From the NCBI RefSeq assembly GCF_003730195.1, contig NZ_QWGG01000005.1, positions 1 through 64,000 of the forward strand: 64,000 bases of DNA, read 5' to 3'. This document shows positions 7,960-17,798 of this stretch, in pieces (position 1 is the first letter of the stretch; each line of letters opens with the position of its first letter). Source of the DNA: Halosimplex salinum (GTDB taxonomy: Archaea > Halobacteriota > Halobacteria > Halobacteriales > Haloarculaceae). The notes beneath the pieces are model-generated. The model did not search any database. It saw only the letters and a program-made list of their open reading frames with translations, and was not told where the DNA came from. A program made the position numbers and the translations under genes.

Positions 7960-9861
7960 ATGTCTGACGATAACAGACGACAAGCCAAGTGGCTTAGCCG
8001 ACGGAACGCCCTGAAGAGCGGTCTCGCCAGTAGTGCGGCGCTGCTCGCAGGTTGTAGCAGTGGTTCCGACGGTGAAGACGGTGGAGACGGAGGGGGCGGA
8101 GACGGAGACGGGGGTACCGGAACGCAAACCGGAGACCCAGTTCAGGAACGCGTCGACGAGCGGTTCACCATGGCACTCCACCGCGGGACGTACAACATGG
8201 CCAACGCCTCGTGGAACCCGTACGATCCCCAGAGTGCGATGGCGAACTTCGACCCGCCGGGGCTGATCTACGACCCGACGGTCGTCTGGTATCACAGCCA
8301 CAACGAGGGGCAGGGTGTCATCGCGAACGACTGGGAGAAAGAAGACGAAACGACGCTCCTCGTCGAACTGAGCGAGGAGTGGGAGTGGCACAACGGCGAT
8401 CCGGTCACGACCGCCGACTGGAAGACCGACCTGGATCTGATGTTCAGGATATCCAATATCACTTCCCCGGATTCGAATGCGCATGCCGTCATCAGTGATT
8501 ACGAGGCCGTCGACGACTACGCGATGCGGTTCCATCTTCACGACGCCTTCAGCACCGACCACGTTATCCAGCACGCCGTCGCTTCCGACCTGATGATCAA
8601 GGAGGACGTGGGCGATCCGTCCTTCGGCGATTGGCGCGACGACCTCATGGACGTGGACGCAGAGAGCGAGGAAGCATCGCAGACCGTCTCCGACTTCCAG
8701 GAGTGGACACCGAGTGTCGACGAGGTCGTCGGTAACGGTCCGTTCGAACTCGTCGAAGTGACGGACAGTGCTTTCGTCACCGAAGTGTACGACGGCCACC
8801 CCAACGCGGAGAACATTAACTTCACCGAGTACGTCATCGAGAAACACTCCGATCAGGTCCTGGCCTTCATGGAAGAGGAGGTCGACGGGCTCGGCCTCAA
8901 TCTGCCCGCTTCGCCGGACGTCATGGATCAACTGCCGGAGCGCCAGAACATCAACCGGGACTACAACCACGCCTGGTCGCTCCTGTTCAACCTCGGGAAC
9001 TACGACTGGGCCAACTCGCCGGCCGAGAACCCATCGAACCAGCCGATCACGTCCGATCGGCGGGTCCGGCACGCTATCTCGTGCGCTGTCGACAAAGAAG
9101 AGCTCTGGGCGTCAGTTCCGCAGCAGTACGAACTCTACGAGCTGCCATCGTCGTTCCTCAACCAGACGACGGTCGACGAGGGAGTGGTCGACATCGAGGG
9201 GTACGATTACTACAACGTGGACGGAGACCGGGCAACGGCGCTCATGGAGGAAGCCGGGTACCAGCGAGATGGCGGGAAGTGGTACGGCGAGGACGGCGAA
9301 CCGGCCACGCTCAGGCTGATCGCTCAGTCCGGCACCAGCGTCCAGGTCGACGCGCTCGACTCGGCACGACACCAGCTGGAGGAGTTCGGATTCGACGTGA
9401 CCCTCGACGCCGTCGACGAGGCCACCTACGGCGAAGCCCGGCTCAACGGGGACCACGACATCATCTTCGACAACCACCCGATCTTCTCGCTCACCGGGCT
9501 GACGTACGTCGGCTTCGTCTGGGACTGGTTCGCCAATCTGACCCACGCCGATTACAACAATTCGACCTGGGATATCCCGGCGGAAATCGGAAACCCCGAC
9601 GCCAACGAAACGATGGAGATCAACGTCATGGACGAAATCGAGAAAATCCCCCTCACCGACGGCTCGGAGCCGCTGCAACGGCTAACGTGGTGGTACAATC
9701 AGGTACTGCCGATGTACAATTGTGTCGTCGGCCGGGACTACGGCGCGATCAACGCGAGCGACTGGGTCGTCGACGCTCCGGACGCGCTACTGGACAACCG
9801 CGTCGCCGAATTCAACCTAGTGAAGATTTCGGACGCGACGCTCGCCCCGAAGCAGGAGTAA
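7960..9861 (+). CDS. ABC importer substrate-binding lipoprotein (SBP family 5)
   Basis: A 633-aa extracellular binding protein of the oligopeptide/oligosaccharide (Opp/Dpp, SBP_bac_5) family. The N terminus holds a Tat motif (SRRNALKSG) and a lipobox LAGC with the lipidated Cys at residue 32, followed by a Gly/Asp-rich linker. The body shows family features, such as DWKTDLDLMFRI near residue 150 and VRHAISCAVDKEELW near residue 369. It heads the operon with two permeases and a fused ATPase. In the pectin context it most likely captures galacturonate- or rhamnose-containing oligosaccharides; that ligand is inferred. The TATA box at 7931 indicates that translation begins at the very 5' end of the mRNA. 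Confidence 0.9.
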   Translation: MSDDNRRQAKWLSRRNALKSGLASSAALLAGCSSGSDGEDGGDGGGGDGDGGTGTQTGDPVQERVDERFTMALHRGTYNMANASWNPYDPQSAMANFDPPGLIYDPTVVWYHSHNEGQGVIANDWEKEDETTLLVELSEEWEWHNGDPVTTADWKTDLDLMFRISNITSPDSNAHAVISDYEAVDDYAMRFHLHDAFSTDHVIQHAVASDLMIKEDVGDPSFGDWRDDLMDVDAESEEASQTVSDFQEWTPSVDEVVGNGPFELVEVTDSAFVTEVYDGHPNAENINFTEYVIEKHSDQVLAFMEEEVDGLGLNLPASPDVMDQLPERQNINRDYNHAWSLLFNLGNYDWANSPAENPSNQPITSDRRVRHAISCAVDKEELWASVPQQYELYELPSSFLNQTTVDEGVVDIEGYDYYNVDGDRATALMEEAGYQRDGGKWYGEDGEPATLRLIAQSGTSVQVDALDSARHQLEEFGFDVTLDAVDEATYGEARLNGDHDIIFDNHPIFSLTGLTYVGFVWDWFANLTHADYNNSTWDIPAEIGNPDANETMEINVMDEIEKIPLTDGSEPLQRLTWWYNQVLPMYNCVVGRDYGAINASDWVVDAPDALLDNRVAEFNLVKISDATLAPKQE

Positions 9862-9945
9862 GCCGTCCCCGCTTCGGCAACGTACTGAGACAGACACGAT
9901 TGGAACTGCAATGATTGTAGAAATTAACGATACGCTGTTAGACAG

Positions 9946-10941
9946 ATGAACTGGAAGATACGCAGGATAGGTCAGGCCGTGTTTACCGTCCTGGCGGTGT
10001 TGACCCTCTCGTTCGTGATGATACGGATGATGCCGGGTAATCCGGTCGACGCCTTCGTCGCCCGGGTCGGTCCCCAGCTGGAGAACCCGCAGGAGGCCTA
10101 CGAGCGTGCGGAGACGTACATGAACATCAACCCGCAGGAACCGATGCACATCGCCTACGTGAACTACATGGCGGACATGATCCAGGGCGACATGGGCCGC
10201 TCGATGAGCCAGAACGCGCCGGTCGCCGCCATCATGGCCGAAGCCATCCCGTGGACGCTGTTCGTCATGAGCTGGGCGGTGTTCCTCGGCTTCGCAGTCG
10301 GCATTTCACTGGGCGCGCTCATGGCCTACTGGGAGGGGAGCAAGTTCGACAGCGCGCTCACCGGCTACGCCACCACCATCACCTCGATCCCCTTCTACGT
10401 CCTCGCACTCTTCCTGTTGATGACGTTAGGCTATCAGCTCGGGTGGTTCCCGACAGGCGGTCGGCGGCCCGAGGGCGTCGCCGTCGGGTTCAATTTGCCG
10501 TTCATGATGGGTATCATCTACCACGCGACGCTGCCCGTCCTCTCGATGTTCGTCGCGTCGGGCGCGGCCTCACTGACGATGCGTGGGAACAGCGTCCGCG
10601 TCCTCGGCGAGGACTATCTGCGGGTCGCCCGGCTACGCGGCCTCTCCGACCGAACGATCGCCATTCGATACGTGGCCCGAAACGCGATCCTCCCCATGTA
10701 CACCGGACTGATGATCGCTATCGGCACGATGTTCGGTGGGGCAGTCGTCCTGGAGGAGATATTCTCCTACAGGGGGATGGGGTATTACATGATCCAGGCC
10801 GTGCGAGCGCGTGACTATCCGCTGATGATGGGAACGTTCACGGTGATCACGATCGCTGTCGTGATCGCGCTGTTGATCGCCGACCTGACCTACGGAAAAA
10901 TCGATCCCCGAGCAGGGAGTGAGGACCGTGAAGCGTTCTGA
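9946..10941 (+). CDS. ABC importer permease, DppB type
   Basis: A 331-aa integral membrane protein of the binding-protein-dependent permease family. The N-terminal helix is followed by FVMIRMMPGNPVDAF, the usual DppB signature. Five further hydrophobic segments follow. The cytoplasmic EAA loop is visible as RVARLRGLSDRTIAIRYVAR (about residues 227-246). It lies 84 nt after the binding protein, and the next permease overlaps its end by 23 nt. It forms the translocation pore with the product of 10919. Confidence 0.92.
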   Translation: MNWKIRRIGQAVFTVLAVLTLSFVMIRMMPGNPVDAFVARVGPQLENPQEAYERAETYMNINPQEPMHIAYVNYMADMIQGDMGRSMSQNAPVAAIMAEAIPWTLFVMSWAVFLGFAVGISLGALMAYWEGSKFDSALTGYATTITSIPFYVLALFLLMTLGYQLGWFPTGGRRPEGVAVGFNLPFMMGIIYHATLPVLSMFVASGAASLTMRGNSVRVLGEDYLRVARLRGLSDRTIAIRYVARNAILPMYTGLMIAIGTMFGGAVVLEEIFSYRGMGYYMIQAVRARDYPLMMGTFTVITIAVVIALLIADLTYGKIDPRAGSEDREAF

Positions 10942-12070
10942 CGACGACGACCGTCGAGCGGGCGACTCGATCGACGAGTTCGTTCCCGCCCGTCCGGCCG
11001 AATCGAGCGGCGGTTCGGCCGGCGACGGCGCCGCCGAGACGGTTCGGAGCGACGGCGGGACCGTCGGATCGGGGTCCCCGTTCGAGACGACCTCGTCAAC
11101 CGAAGAAACCCGCGGCGACCGAGTCAGGCGATTCCTCGACGAGTTCGTCCGTACCCCGTGGTCGATCCTCCGCGACGACTGGCGAGCACTGGTCGGATTC
11201 GTGATCGTGAGCGTCTACGTGTTGATGGGGACCGTCGGCGTCTACCTGGTGGAGACGACGTCTCCCGCGGCCGGGCCGAAGCTGGTCGGCGCGTTCCAGA
11301 GCTCGGAGTTCCCGCTCGGGACGACCTCGGCGGGGAAAGACATCCTCTCACTCACGGTGCACTCGACGCCGTCGATCATGATCATGATGACTTCGGGCGC
11401 CGTGTTCACGGTCGTCGTCGGGACGCTCTTCGGAGTCGTTACCGGCTACAAAGGCGGTCTCGTCGACACTGCACTCAGCACGATCACCGACGTGTTCATC
11501 AACATTCCCGGGCTCCCGCTCGTGATCGTCCTCGCGACGCTCCTCGAGGAGTGGATCAACAATCCGGTCACGCTCGGCGTGCTGCTGGCGATCGCGGCGT
11601 GGGCGGGACTCGCCCGCGCGATCCGGTCGCAAGTGCTGACGATCCGCAGCGAGTCGTTCGTCGAATCGGCCCGGGCGATGGACCTCTCGACGAGGTGGAT
11701 ACTCTCGCGGGAGATCGTCCCGCACCTGATGCCGTACATCGTGGTGAACATGGTGAACGCGGCCCGACGGGTCATCTTCGCGGCGGTCGCGCTGTACTTC
11801 CTGGGCGTGTTGCCGTTCTCGGACGCCAACTGGGGCGTCATGCTGAACAACGCCTACAACGCCGGCGCGCTCTATCGGCCGTCGGCCTACCACTGGCTGC
11901 TCGTCCCGATGATCGCCATCTCGGGCATCGCGCTCGGGCTCATCCTGCTCGCGCAGTCGCTGGACCGCGTGTTCAACCCGCGGGTCAGAGCCCGACATCA
12001 GAATACCGGCGACGGCGAGCGGCTCGAACCGGACACCGAGGACGACGCGAAGGACATGATGAACGTATGA
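10919..12070 (+). CDS. ABC importer permease, DppC type
   Basis: A 383-aa permease partner. The first 75 or so residues are an acidic, Ser/Gly-rich extension, probably disordered. Transmembrane segments start at about residue 90 (LVGFVIVSVYVLMGTVGVYL). The EAA loop ESARAMDLSTRWILSREIVP lies near residues 243-262. The start is GTG at 10919 or GTG at 10928, both inside the preceding permease gene, so translation is coupled. Its stop overlaps the ATG of a 26-codon frame (ATGA at 12067). Confidence 0.9.
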   Translation: MRTVKRSDDDDRRAGDSIDEFVPARPAESSGGSAGDGAAETVRSDGGTVGSGSPFETTSSTEETRGDRVRRFLDEFVRTPWSILRDDWRALVGFVIVSVYVLMGTVGVYLVETTSPAAGPKLVGAFQSSEFPLGTTSAGKDILSLTVHSTPSIMIMMTSGAVFTVVVGTLFGVVTGYKGGLVDTALSTITDVFINIPGLPLVIVLATLLEEWINNPVTLGVLLAIAAWAGLARAIRSQVLTIRSESFVESARAMDLSTRWILSREIVPHLMPYIVVNMVNAARRVIFAAVALYFLGVLPFSDANWGVMLNNAYNAGALYRPSAYHWLLVPMIAISGIALGLILLAQSLDRVFNPRVRARHQNTGDGERLEPDTEDDAKDMMNV

Positions 12071-12147
12071 TCCCGATTCGACCCACGACGACGACGCGCG
12101 ACGACCGCACCGAGCGACGAGCCCCCGCACCGGAGGTGGCCCGATGA
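12067..12147 (+). CDS. Possible 26-aa bridging small protein
   Basis: A 27-codon frame whose ATG overlaps the permease stop (ATGA) and whose stop overlaps the ATPase start (ATGA). The predicted peptide begins MIPIRPTTTT and is Arg/Thr-rich and basic, unlike the acidic haloarchaeal norm. A strong Shine-Dalgarno (GGAGGTGG, 12132-12139) near its end serves the ATPase gene. It could be a real micro-protein, a coupling device, or chance. Confidence 0.3.
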   Translation: MIPIRPTTTTRDDRTERRAPAPEVAR

Positions 12148-14288
12148 CCCTCTCTCGGTCCGACGCGAGCACCGCGCGACCGGCGGACGACGTCGTCATC
12201 GAGCTACGGGACACGTCCGTCGAGTACGGGATGGACCGCGGGACGTCGAAGGTCCTCAACGAGGTGGACTTCGAGGTCCAGCGAGACGAGATCGTCGGCG
12301 TCATCGGCGAGTCGGGCTCGGGGAAGTCGATGTTCGCCTCGGCGATGCTCGACGCGGTCCCGGAGCCGGGCGTCACGACCGGCGAGGTGATCTATCGCCC
12401 CGAGGACGGCGAGCCCGTCTCCGTCACCGACCTCTCGAAGGAGGAGCTCCGGCGGTTCCGCTGGGAGGAGGTGTCGATGGTGTTCCAGGGCGCGATGAGC
12501 TCGTTCAACCCGGTCATGGATATCCGGACGCACTTCGTCGAGACGCTCAGCGCCCACGACTACGACGTCGACCGGGGGATCGAGCGCGCGAGGGAACTCC
12601 TGTCCGACCTCTACCTCGATCCCGACCGGATGCTCGATTCGTACCCGCACGAGCTCTCTGGCGGGATGAAACAGCGCGTGCTCATCGCGCTGTCGCTCGT
12701 CCTCGAACCCGAGGTGCTGGTGATGGACGAGCCGACGGCGGCGCTCGACCTGCTCATGCAGCGGTCGATCGTCTCGCTGCTCGAGGAGATCAAGGAGAAA
12801 CACGACCTCACGATCGTGTTCATCACGCACGACCTGCCGCTGGTCGCCGACCTCGCGGACAGGCTGGCGGTCCTCTACGCCTTCGAGTTCGCGGAGGTCG
12901 GTCCGTCCGAGGACATCCTGGAAAATCCAGCCCACCCCTACACGCGGGCGCTGCTGAACGCGACGCCCAACCTCTCGGCGCCGCTGGAGGAGATGCGCCC
13001 GATCGAGGGCGAGAGCCCGGACCCGGTGAACATCCCCGACGGGTGTTCGTACCACCCCCGATGTCCGCTGTCCGACGAGCAGTGCGTCGAATCCGACCCC
13101 GGCCCGTACGACGCGGGCCCGGAGCACGACGTCCACTGTCACCACTGGGAGCAGTCCGTCGAGGACATCGACGTCGCCTTCGCCGAGACGGACGAGCGAG
13201 CGTTCACCAGCGCGGCCGAGAAGGCGGTCGACGAGCCGCTCGTGTCCCTCTCCGACGTCGAGGTCACGTTCGGCTCCGAGAACGACGGCTGGCTGGACTT
13301 CGGCGAGGACGAGACGGTGTCCGCCGTCGACGGCGTCTCGCTCGACGTCTACGAGAACGACGTCCTCGTGCTGGTCGGCGAGTCCGGGTGTGGCAAGACG
13401 ACGCTCGGGAAGACCGCCGTCGGGCTGCAGCGCCCCACTGGGGGTTCGATCGAGTACCGCCAGCGTGACATCTGGGAGGGCAGCGGCGGCACGAGTTCGC
13501 TCGCCGACGAGGAGATCCGCCGCGCGCTCCAGATCGTCCACCAGGACCCCGGAAGCTCGCTGAACTCCCACCAGCGCGTCCGGACGATCCTCGAACAGCC
13601 GCTGAAGCGCTGGCACCCCGAACTCGACGGCAACGACCGCCGCGAGCGGATACTCGGCATGCTGGAGTACGTCGGCATCACCCCGCCCGAGGACTACGTC
13701 GAGCGGTATCCCCACCAGCTCTCGGGCGGCGAGCAACAGCGGATCGCGCTCATCCGCACGATGCTGATCAACCCCGACCTCATCCTAGCCGACGAGGCCG
13801 TCAGCGCGCTGGACGTGTCCCTGCGCGTCGGGATGATGGACCTCATGATCGAGTTGCAGGACGCCTTCGACACCTCCTTCCTGTTCATCAGTCACGACCT
13901 CTCGAACGCGCGCTACCTCGCCGAGAAGACCGGCGGCCGCATCGGCGTCATGTACCTCGGGAGACTCGTCGAGGTCGGCTCCGCCGAGCGGATCATCCAG
14001 AATCCCCAGCATCCCTACACGAAGGCGCTGCGCTGGGCGACGCCCGAACTCGGGGAGGAAGCGCGGGAGGACCCCCCGATCCGGACGATCGACATCCCCG
14101 ACGCGCAGGACCCGCCGTCGGGCTGTCGGTACCACACGCGCTGTCCCGAAGCGCGCGAGGTCTGTACGACCGAGTCCCCCGAGTTCGTCGACGTCGGCGA
14201 CGAGACGCAGATCCAGCGGAGCGCCTGCTTCCGCGCGCTCGACGAGCACCCCTACTGGCAGAGCGACCCGATCGCCGACGACTCGTAG
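12144..14288 (+). CDS. ABC importer ATPase, fused DppD-DppF
   Basis: A 714-aa cytoplasmic protein with two complete ABC ATPase domains. The N-half has Walker A GESGSGKS (about 55-62), signature LSGGM (about 172) and Walker B VLVMDEPTAALD (about 191-202). The C-half has GESGCGKT (about 412-419), LSGGEQQR (about 525) and LILADEAVSALD (about 545-556). Each half ends in the Cys-containing oligopeptide-transporter tail (CSYHPRCPL and CRYHTRCPE). Most Opp/Dpp systems encode D and F separately, as does the second system here at 48767-50976. A Shine-Dalgarno sequence 4 nt before the ATG supports the start. Confidence 0.92.
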   Translation: MTLSRSDASTARPADDVVIELRDTSVEYGMDRGTSKVLNEVDFEVQRDEIVGVIGESGSGKSMFASAMLDAVPEPGVTTGEVIYRPEDGEPVSVTDLSKEELRRFRWEEVSMVFQGAMSSFNPVMDIRTHFVETLSAHDYDVDRGIERARELLSDLYLDPDRMLDSYPHELSGGMKQRVLIALSLVLEPEVLVMDEPTAALDLLMQRSIVSLLEEIKEKHDLTIVFITHDLPLVADLADRLAVLYAFEFAEVGPSEDILENPAHPYTRALLNATPNLSAPLEEMRPIEGESPDPVNIPDGCSYHPRCPLSDEQCVESDPGPYDAGPEHDVHCHHWEQSVEDIDVAFAETDERAFTSAAEKAVDEPLVSLSDVEVTFGSENDGWLDFGEDETVSAVDGVSLDVYENDVLVLVGESGCGKTTLGKTAVGLQRPTGGSIEYRQRDIWEGSGGTSSLADEEIRRALQIVHQDPGSSLNSHQRVRTILEQPLKRWHPELDGNDRRERILGMLEYVGITPPEDYVERYPHQLSGGEQQRIALIRTMLINPDLILADEAVSALDVSLRVGMMDLMIELQDAFDTSFLFISHDLSNARYLAEKTGGRIGVMYLGRLVEVGSAERIIQNPQHPYTKALRWATPELGEEAREDPPIRTIDIPDAQDPPSGCRYHTRCPEAREVCTTESPEFVDVGDETQIQRSACFRALDEHPYWQSDPIADDS

Positions 14289-14315
14289 TCCGCGGCGCCT
14301 CCGCTCACCGAGTTC

Positions 14316-14326
14316 GTTTTTCGAAT
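14316..14326 (+). terminator. Possible T-tract terminator after the first ABC operon
   Basis: A run of five T residues flanked by short TTCG/CGAA arms lies 28 nt after the fused ATPase stop, between convergent genes. Confidence 0.3.
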
Positions 14327-14369
14327 TCGCCGTCGAACGTATCGGAATCGGCTGGCGCAGTCGTCCGGA

Positions 14370-14672
14370 TCAGACCATCCGGTACACTTCGTCCATCCAG
14401 CTGTCGTCCGACTCTTCGAGGATGTCGCCCATGATCTCGTCCCAGTCGGCCTGTGCCTCGCTCTCGGCCTGCACCTCCTTGATCGCCTCGGGGTCGTCGA
14501 GTTCCATGAACCCGAAGACGTGGCCGTCCGTCTCGAAGACCGAGTAGGTCTCCAGCCCCGCGTCGGAGTCGAGATACGCCCGTTCGAGTTCCTCCGGCAC
14601 GCGGTCGTGCCACTCGCGGTAGTCGTCTCGCTTGCCGTCCTGGATCTCGAGGTGGAACGCGATTCGCGCCAT
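14370..14672 (-). CDS. rhaM: L-rhamnose mutarotase
   Basis: A 100-aa cytoplasmic enzyme interconverting the alpha and beta anomers of L-rhamnose. The start MARIAFHLEIQDGK and the YREWH motif place Tyr18 and His22 at the positions reported as catalytic in the E. coli protein. The AGLETYSVFE and QADWDEIM blocks also match the family. Length is normal. It sits between the ABC importer and the GH28 gene and strongly ties the locus to rhamnose. A candidate TATA (AAATAGCTAT) on this strand lies at about 14701-14710, roughly 30 bp upstream of the ATG, so it probably has its own promoter. Confidence 0.9.
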   Translation of the reverse strand: MARIAFHLEIQDGKRDDYREWHDRVPEELERAYLDSDAGLETYSVFETDGHVFGFMELDDPEAIKEVQAESEAQADWDEIMGDILEESDDSWMDEVYRMV

Positions 14673-14746
14673 ACGTGCCCGCCGACGGCCGGCGCCGTGA
14701 TAGCTATTTCCCCGCCTGCGGCCCGCGAGGGGGACGTGCTGGCGCG

Positions 14747-16363
14747 CTACGACGGGGGAACGTTCCCGGCGGTCGTGAACCCGGCCTCGTCGGGGTCACC
14801 AGCGGACTCCGCGTCCGCGAGGTCGTTGCCGGCGAACAGGCGGGCGTCTCGAACCTCGTCGGTCGCGAGGAACTGCCCGGTCCTCGGCCGCGCGCGGGAG
14901 TCGCGGACGGAGACGGTCTCGACGCGCTCCAGTGCGACCGCGGCCGCGTCGCCGTCGCGGTGGGCCTGCCGACCGTCGAATCCGCGGACATCGACATCAG
15001 AGGCGTGCTCGCAGGCGAGTCCGTGGGCGTAGTACGTTGGGACGTCGTCGGCCCAGTCGACGCGCACGTCGCGCACGGCGAGGTCGGCGACGCCCTCGCA
15101 GTGGAGCCCCGAGATGTCGCGTTCGACGATCGGCGTCTCCGCGGCCGTCGGCTGGAGGTCGAAGTTCCCGCCGGTGCGGTCGCTGTTCTCGCTCCCGTCG
15201 ATCTCGACGCGCACGTCGTCGAAGGTGACCCCCTCGATCGACGCCTCGTCGGAGCCGTACACGAGCGCGCCGTTCTCGCCCCGGGCGACGACGTTCGAGA
15301 AGCGGACGTTCCGGACGCTCCCCAGGTCCGTGTCGTCGGTCCGCGGCAGCGACGTGACGTAGATGGGTTCTGCTTTCCCCCACCACGGGCCCGAGAGCAG
15401 GCGCGTCTCGACGACGACGTCGCTGAACAGCACGTTCTCGAGCGTGCCGCTGTCTCGGTGCTGGATGCCCAGCCCGCGGTTGGTGTCGCGGATCGCGACG
15501 TTCTGGAAGCAGAAGTTCCGCATCGGCCCGTCGGTCGACGACCCGAACTTGATCGCACAGGCGTTGGACTCCAGCGTGCAGTTCGTGACGGTGACGTTCT
15601 CGCAGGGCTGGTCGATCTCCGAGGTCCCGTTCAGGACGATGCTGTCGTCACAGGTCACGACCGTGCAGTCCGAGACGTGCACGTCCCGCGAGTCGGTGAT
15701 CGCGATCCCGTCGTTGTTGGGGATGTACTTGTTCCCGAGGATATCGACACCTCGCACGTCGACCCCGGTCGTCCCCTCGAAGTGGAGCGTCCACGAGGGC
15801 ATGTTCCGGAGCGTGAGGTCGCTGACGTGGACGTTCTCACAGTCTGCGAACAGGAACATCGGCCCCGGGCGGAACGCCGGCTTGGCGACCGGCCAGTCGT
15901 CGGTGCCCCGGCTTCGGTCGAGGTAGTCGTCACCCTGGCGGGCGTCGTGGGCGCCGCTCGTGACGAGCGGGTGGGCCGAGGACTCGCCGGAGTGGCCCTC
16001 GATCGGTTCGTCCATCCGCATGATCTCGGTGCCGCGGCCGTGGAAGGTCCCGCGGCCGGTGAGCGCGACGTTCCGACGGCCCTCGGCCACGAGGAACGGG
16101 CGCTCGCCGTCGGGGCCGACCCGCTCGTCGGCGTAGTCGGCCTCGTCCGGGCTCGCGAACACGGTCGCTCCCGGTTCGAGGTGGAGCGTCACGTCGTCTC
16201 GGAGTCGTATCGTGCCGGTCTCGTACTCGCCCGGCGGGACGGCGACGCGGCCGCCACCGTGGTCGCCCGTCGCGTCGATCGCGGCCTGTACGGCCGCCGT
16301 GTCCGTCGGCGCCTCGTCGTCCAGATACTCCGTTACCGTCACTGTCGCTCCCGTCTCGGGCAT
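14747..16363 (-). CDS. GH28 family glycosidase (polygalacturonase-like), cytoplasmic
   Basis: A 538-aa right-handed beta-helix protein. The N terminus AAVQAAIDATGDHGGGRVAVPPGEY-type sequence is typical of GH28. The catalytic region is visible as NNDGIAITDS (about residues 214-223), TCDDSIVL (about 235-242) and ACAIKFGSS (about 265-273). These correspond to the NTD and DD acid motifs and to the GHG/RIK region in altered form. No signal peptide is present, so it probably trims imported oligogalacturonides or rhamnogalacturonan fragments from their ends. The His of the classical GHG motif is replaced, which may reflect a different specificity. Confidence 0.85.
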   Translation of the reverse strand: MPETGATVTVTEYLDDEAPTDTAAVQAAIDATGDHGGGRVAVPPGEYETGTIRLRDDVTLHLEPGATVFASPDEADYADERVGPDGERPFLVAEGRRNVALTGRGTFHGRGTEIMRMDEPIEGHSGESSAHPLVTSGAHDARQGDDYLDRSRGTDDWPVAKPAFRPGPMFLFADCENVHVSDLTLRNMPSWTLHFEGTTGVDVRGVDILGNKYIPNNDGIAITDSRDVHVSDCTVVTCDDSIVLNGTSEIDQPCENVTVTNCTLESNACAIKFGSSTDGPMRNFCFQNVAIRDTNRGLGIQHRDSGTLENVLFSDVVVETRLLSGPWWGKAEPIYVTSLPRTDDTDLGSVRNVRFSNVVARGENGALVYGSDEASIEGVTFDDVRVEIDGSENSDRTGGNFDLQPTAAETPIVERDISGLHCEGVADLAVRDVRVDWADDVPTYYAHGLACEHASDVDVRGFDGRQAHRDGDAAAVALERVETVSVRDSRARPRTGQFLATDEVRDARLFAGNDLADAESAGDPDEAGFTTAGNVPPS

Positions 16364-16418
16364 AGGGAAACGGCGGTCGGCGGGAGGTTAGATGTACCGG
16401 TGCACGCCGCGGGGCGGC

Positions 16419-17690
16419 TCAGACCGACGCCGGGTCCGCGTCGCCCATCGCGCCCGCGTGGCTCTCGACGAGCCTGCGCGCGACCAGCGCAGCCGCGACG
16501 AACGAGAGGACGCTGATCGCGACGAACGCCGACCCGTAGTCCGCGACGGTCGCCAGGGCGCCGACGAGTAGCGGGCCGAGCACGCCACCGACACCGCGGG
16601 CGGTCGAGCGGTAGCCCATCAGCTCCGACTCCCGGTCGGTCGGCGAGACGTCGCCGATGAACGCCACTGCGCCGACGGTGAGCGCCGAGAACGTCAGCGC
16701 GTGGACGACTAACGCGGCCCCGCTCACGAGCGCCCGGGCCGCGGCCGTCCCGGGGAGCAGCGCGGCCACCAGAACGAGCGCCTGCAGACCGGCCCCACAG
16801 AGTCCGACGACGATGAGCCGCTTCCGGCCGACGACGTCGGAGAGCCGTCCCAGCCCGTACATCGCCGCGACGCGCACCGCCGGACTGACCGCGAGCACCG
16901 CGCCCATGACGAACTCCGAGAGCGCCACGTCACTCACGAGATAGACTGCGAGTACCGACGAGACGCCCTTTTGCGTCATGTTTCGGAGCGTCAGCCCGGC
17001 GTAGAGCCAGCCGAGGCCGTTCGTCCGGAAGAGGTCACGTCGGTCTCCCGTCGGGTAGAGACGGCGGCGAACGTCGCGCCAGAGTCGCTGGGCCGTGAGA
17101 TCGCCGTTGCGGGCGGTCGTCGGGTCCGTCACGAGCGCCGCGCAGACGGTCGTCACGAGGCCGATGACGACGACGACGCCGTACAACTGCGTCGGGAGGA
17201 GGAGCCCGAGCAGGTATCCGCCCAGGAGGCGGCCGACGATGTCGCCGCCGGACTGGAAACTCGTGTAGAAGCCGATCGACCGTCCGCGGTCGGCGTCGCC
17301 TCCCATCTCGCTGACGATCGTCAGCACGACGGATCCGAACCCCGTGATGAAGACCGCGTACAGCCCGCGGCTGGCGATCTCCAGCGGCACGGACCGCGTG
17401 ACGGCCAGCGGAGCGACCGCCAGCGCCGCGCCCAGACCGGTCGCGACGAGGACGGCCTTGCGTCGCCCGGTGACGTCCGCGACGGCGCCCCACACCGGCG
17501 CGAACAGCAACAGTCCCAGCGAGTAGATCGCGAACGAGAGGGTCACGACGAACGGGGAGGCGTTGCGGCCGAGGTAGACGGTGATCGCCGTGCCGAACAG
17601 CGCCCCCGCGGTGACGCGGCTTATCGCGACGAGCGCCAGGGCGACTTGTGACCGACGCGCGGCCGAGAGTGTCCGATCCACGCTACCCAT
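16419..17690 (-). CDS. Major facilitator superfamily transporter
   Basis: A 423-aa membrane protein with about 12 hydrophobic segments. The loop FAPVWGAVADVTGRRKAVLV between segments 2 and 3 and GLGRLSDVVGRKRLIVVG in the second half are the duplicated MFS signature. The frame continues upstream to 17909, but that extension is not hydrophobic and overlaps the divergent gene, so I chose the ATG at 17690. Substrate unknown; a monosaccharide or uronate in this context is a guess. It may be a proton-coupled exporter, since it resembles drug-efflux-type MFS proteins. The intergenic TAATAATC at 17709-17716 may be its TATA box. Confidence 0.85.
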   Translation of the reverse strand: MGSVDRTLSAARRSQVALALVAISRVTAGALFGTAITVYLGRNASPFVVTLSFAIYSLGLLLFAPVWGAVADVTGRRKAVLVATGLGAALAVAPLAVTRSVPLEIASRGLYAVFITGFGSVVLTIVSEMGGDADRGRSIGFYTSFQSGGDIVGRLLGGYLLGLLLPTQLYGVVVVIGLVTTVCAALVTDPTTARNGDLTAQRLWRDVRRRLYPTGDRRDLFRTNGLGWLYAGLTLRNMTQKGVSSVLAVYLVSDVALSEFVMGAVLAVSPAVRVAAMYGLGRLSDVVGRKRLIVVGLCGAGLQALVLVAALLPGTAAARALVSGAALVVHALTFSALTVGAVAFIGDVSPTDRESELMGYRSTARGVGGVLGPLLVGALATVADYGSAFVAISVLSFVAAALVARRLVESHAGAMGDADPASV

Positions 17691-17798
17691 CGGTCTCCGT
17701 GACGCAGTAATAATCTTCGCGTCCCGGCCTCGACTTCCGGTGTCGACCGCTCTCGAAATTGGTAAGTGAGTACCGCACACAGTGGCTGACGAACCACG

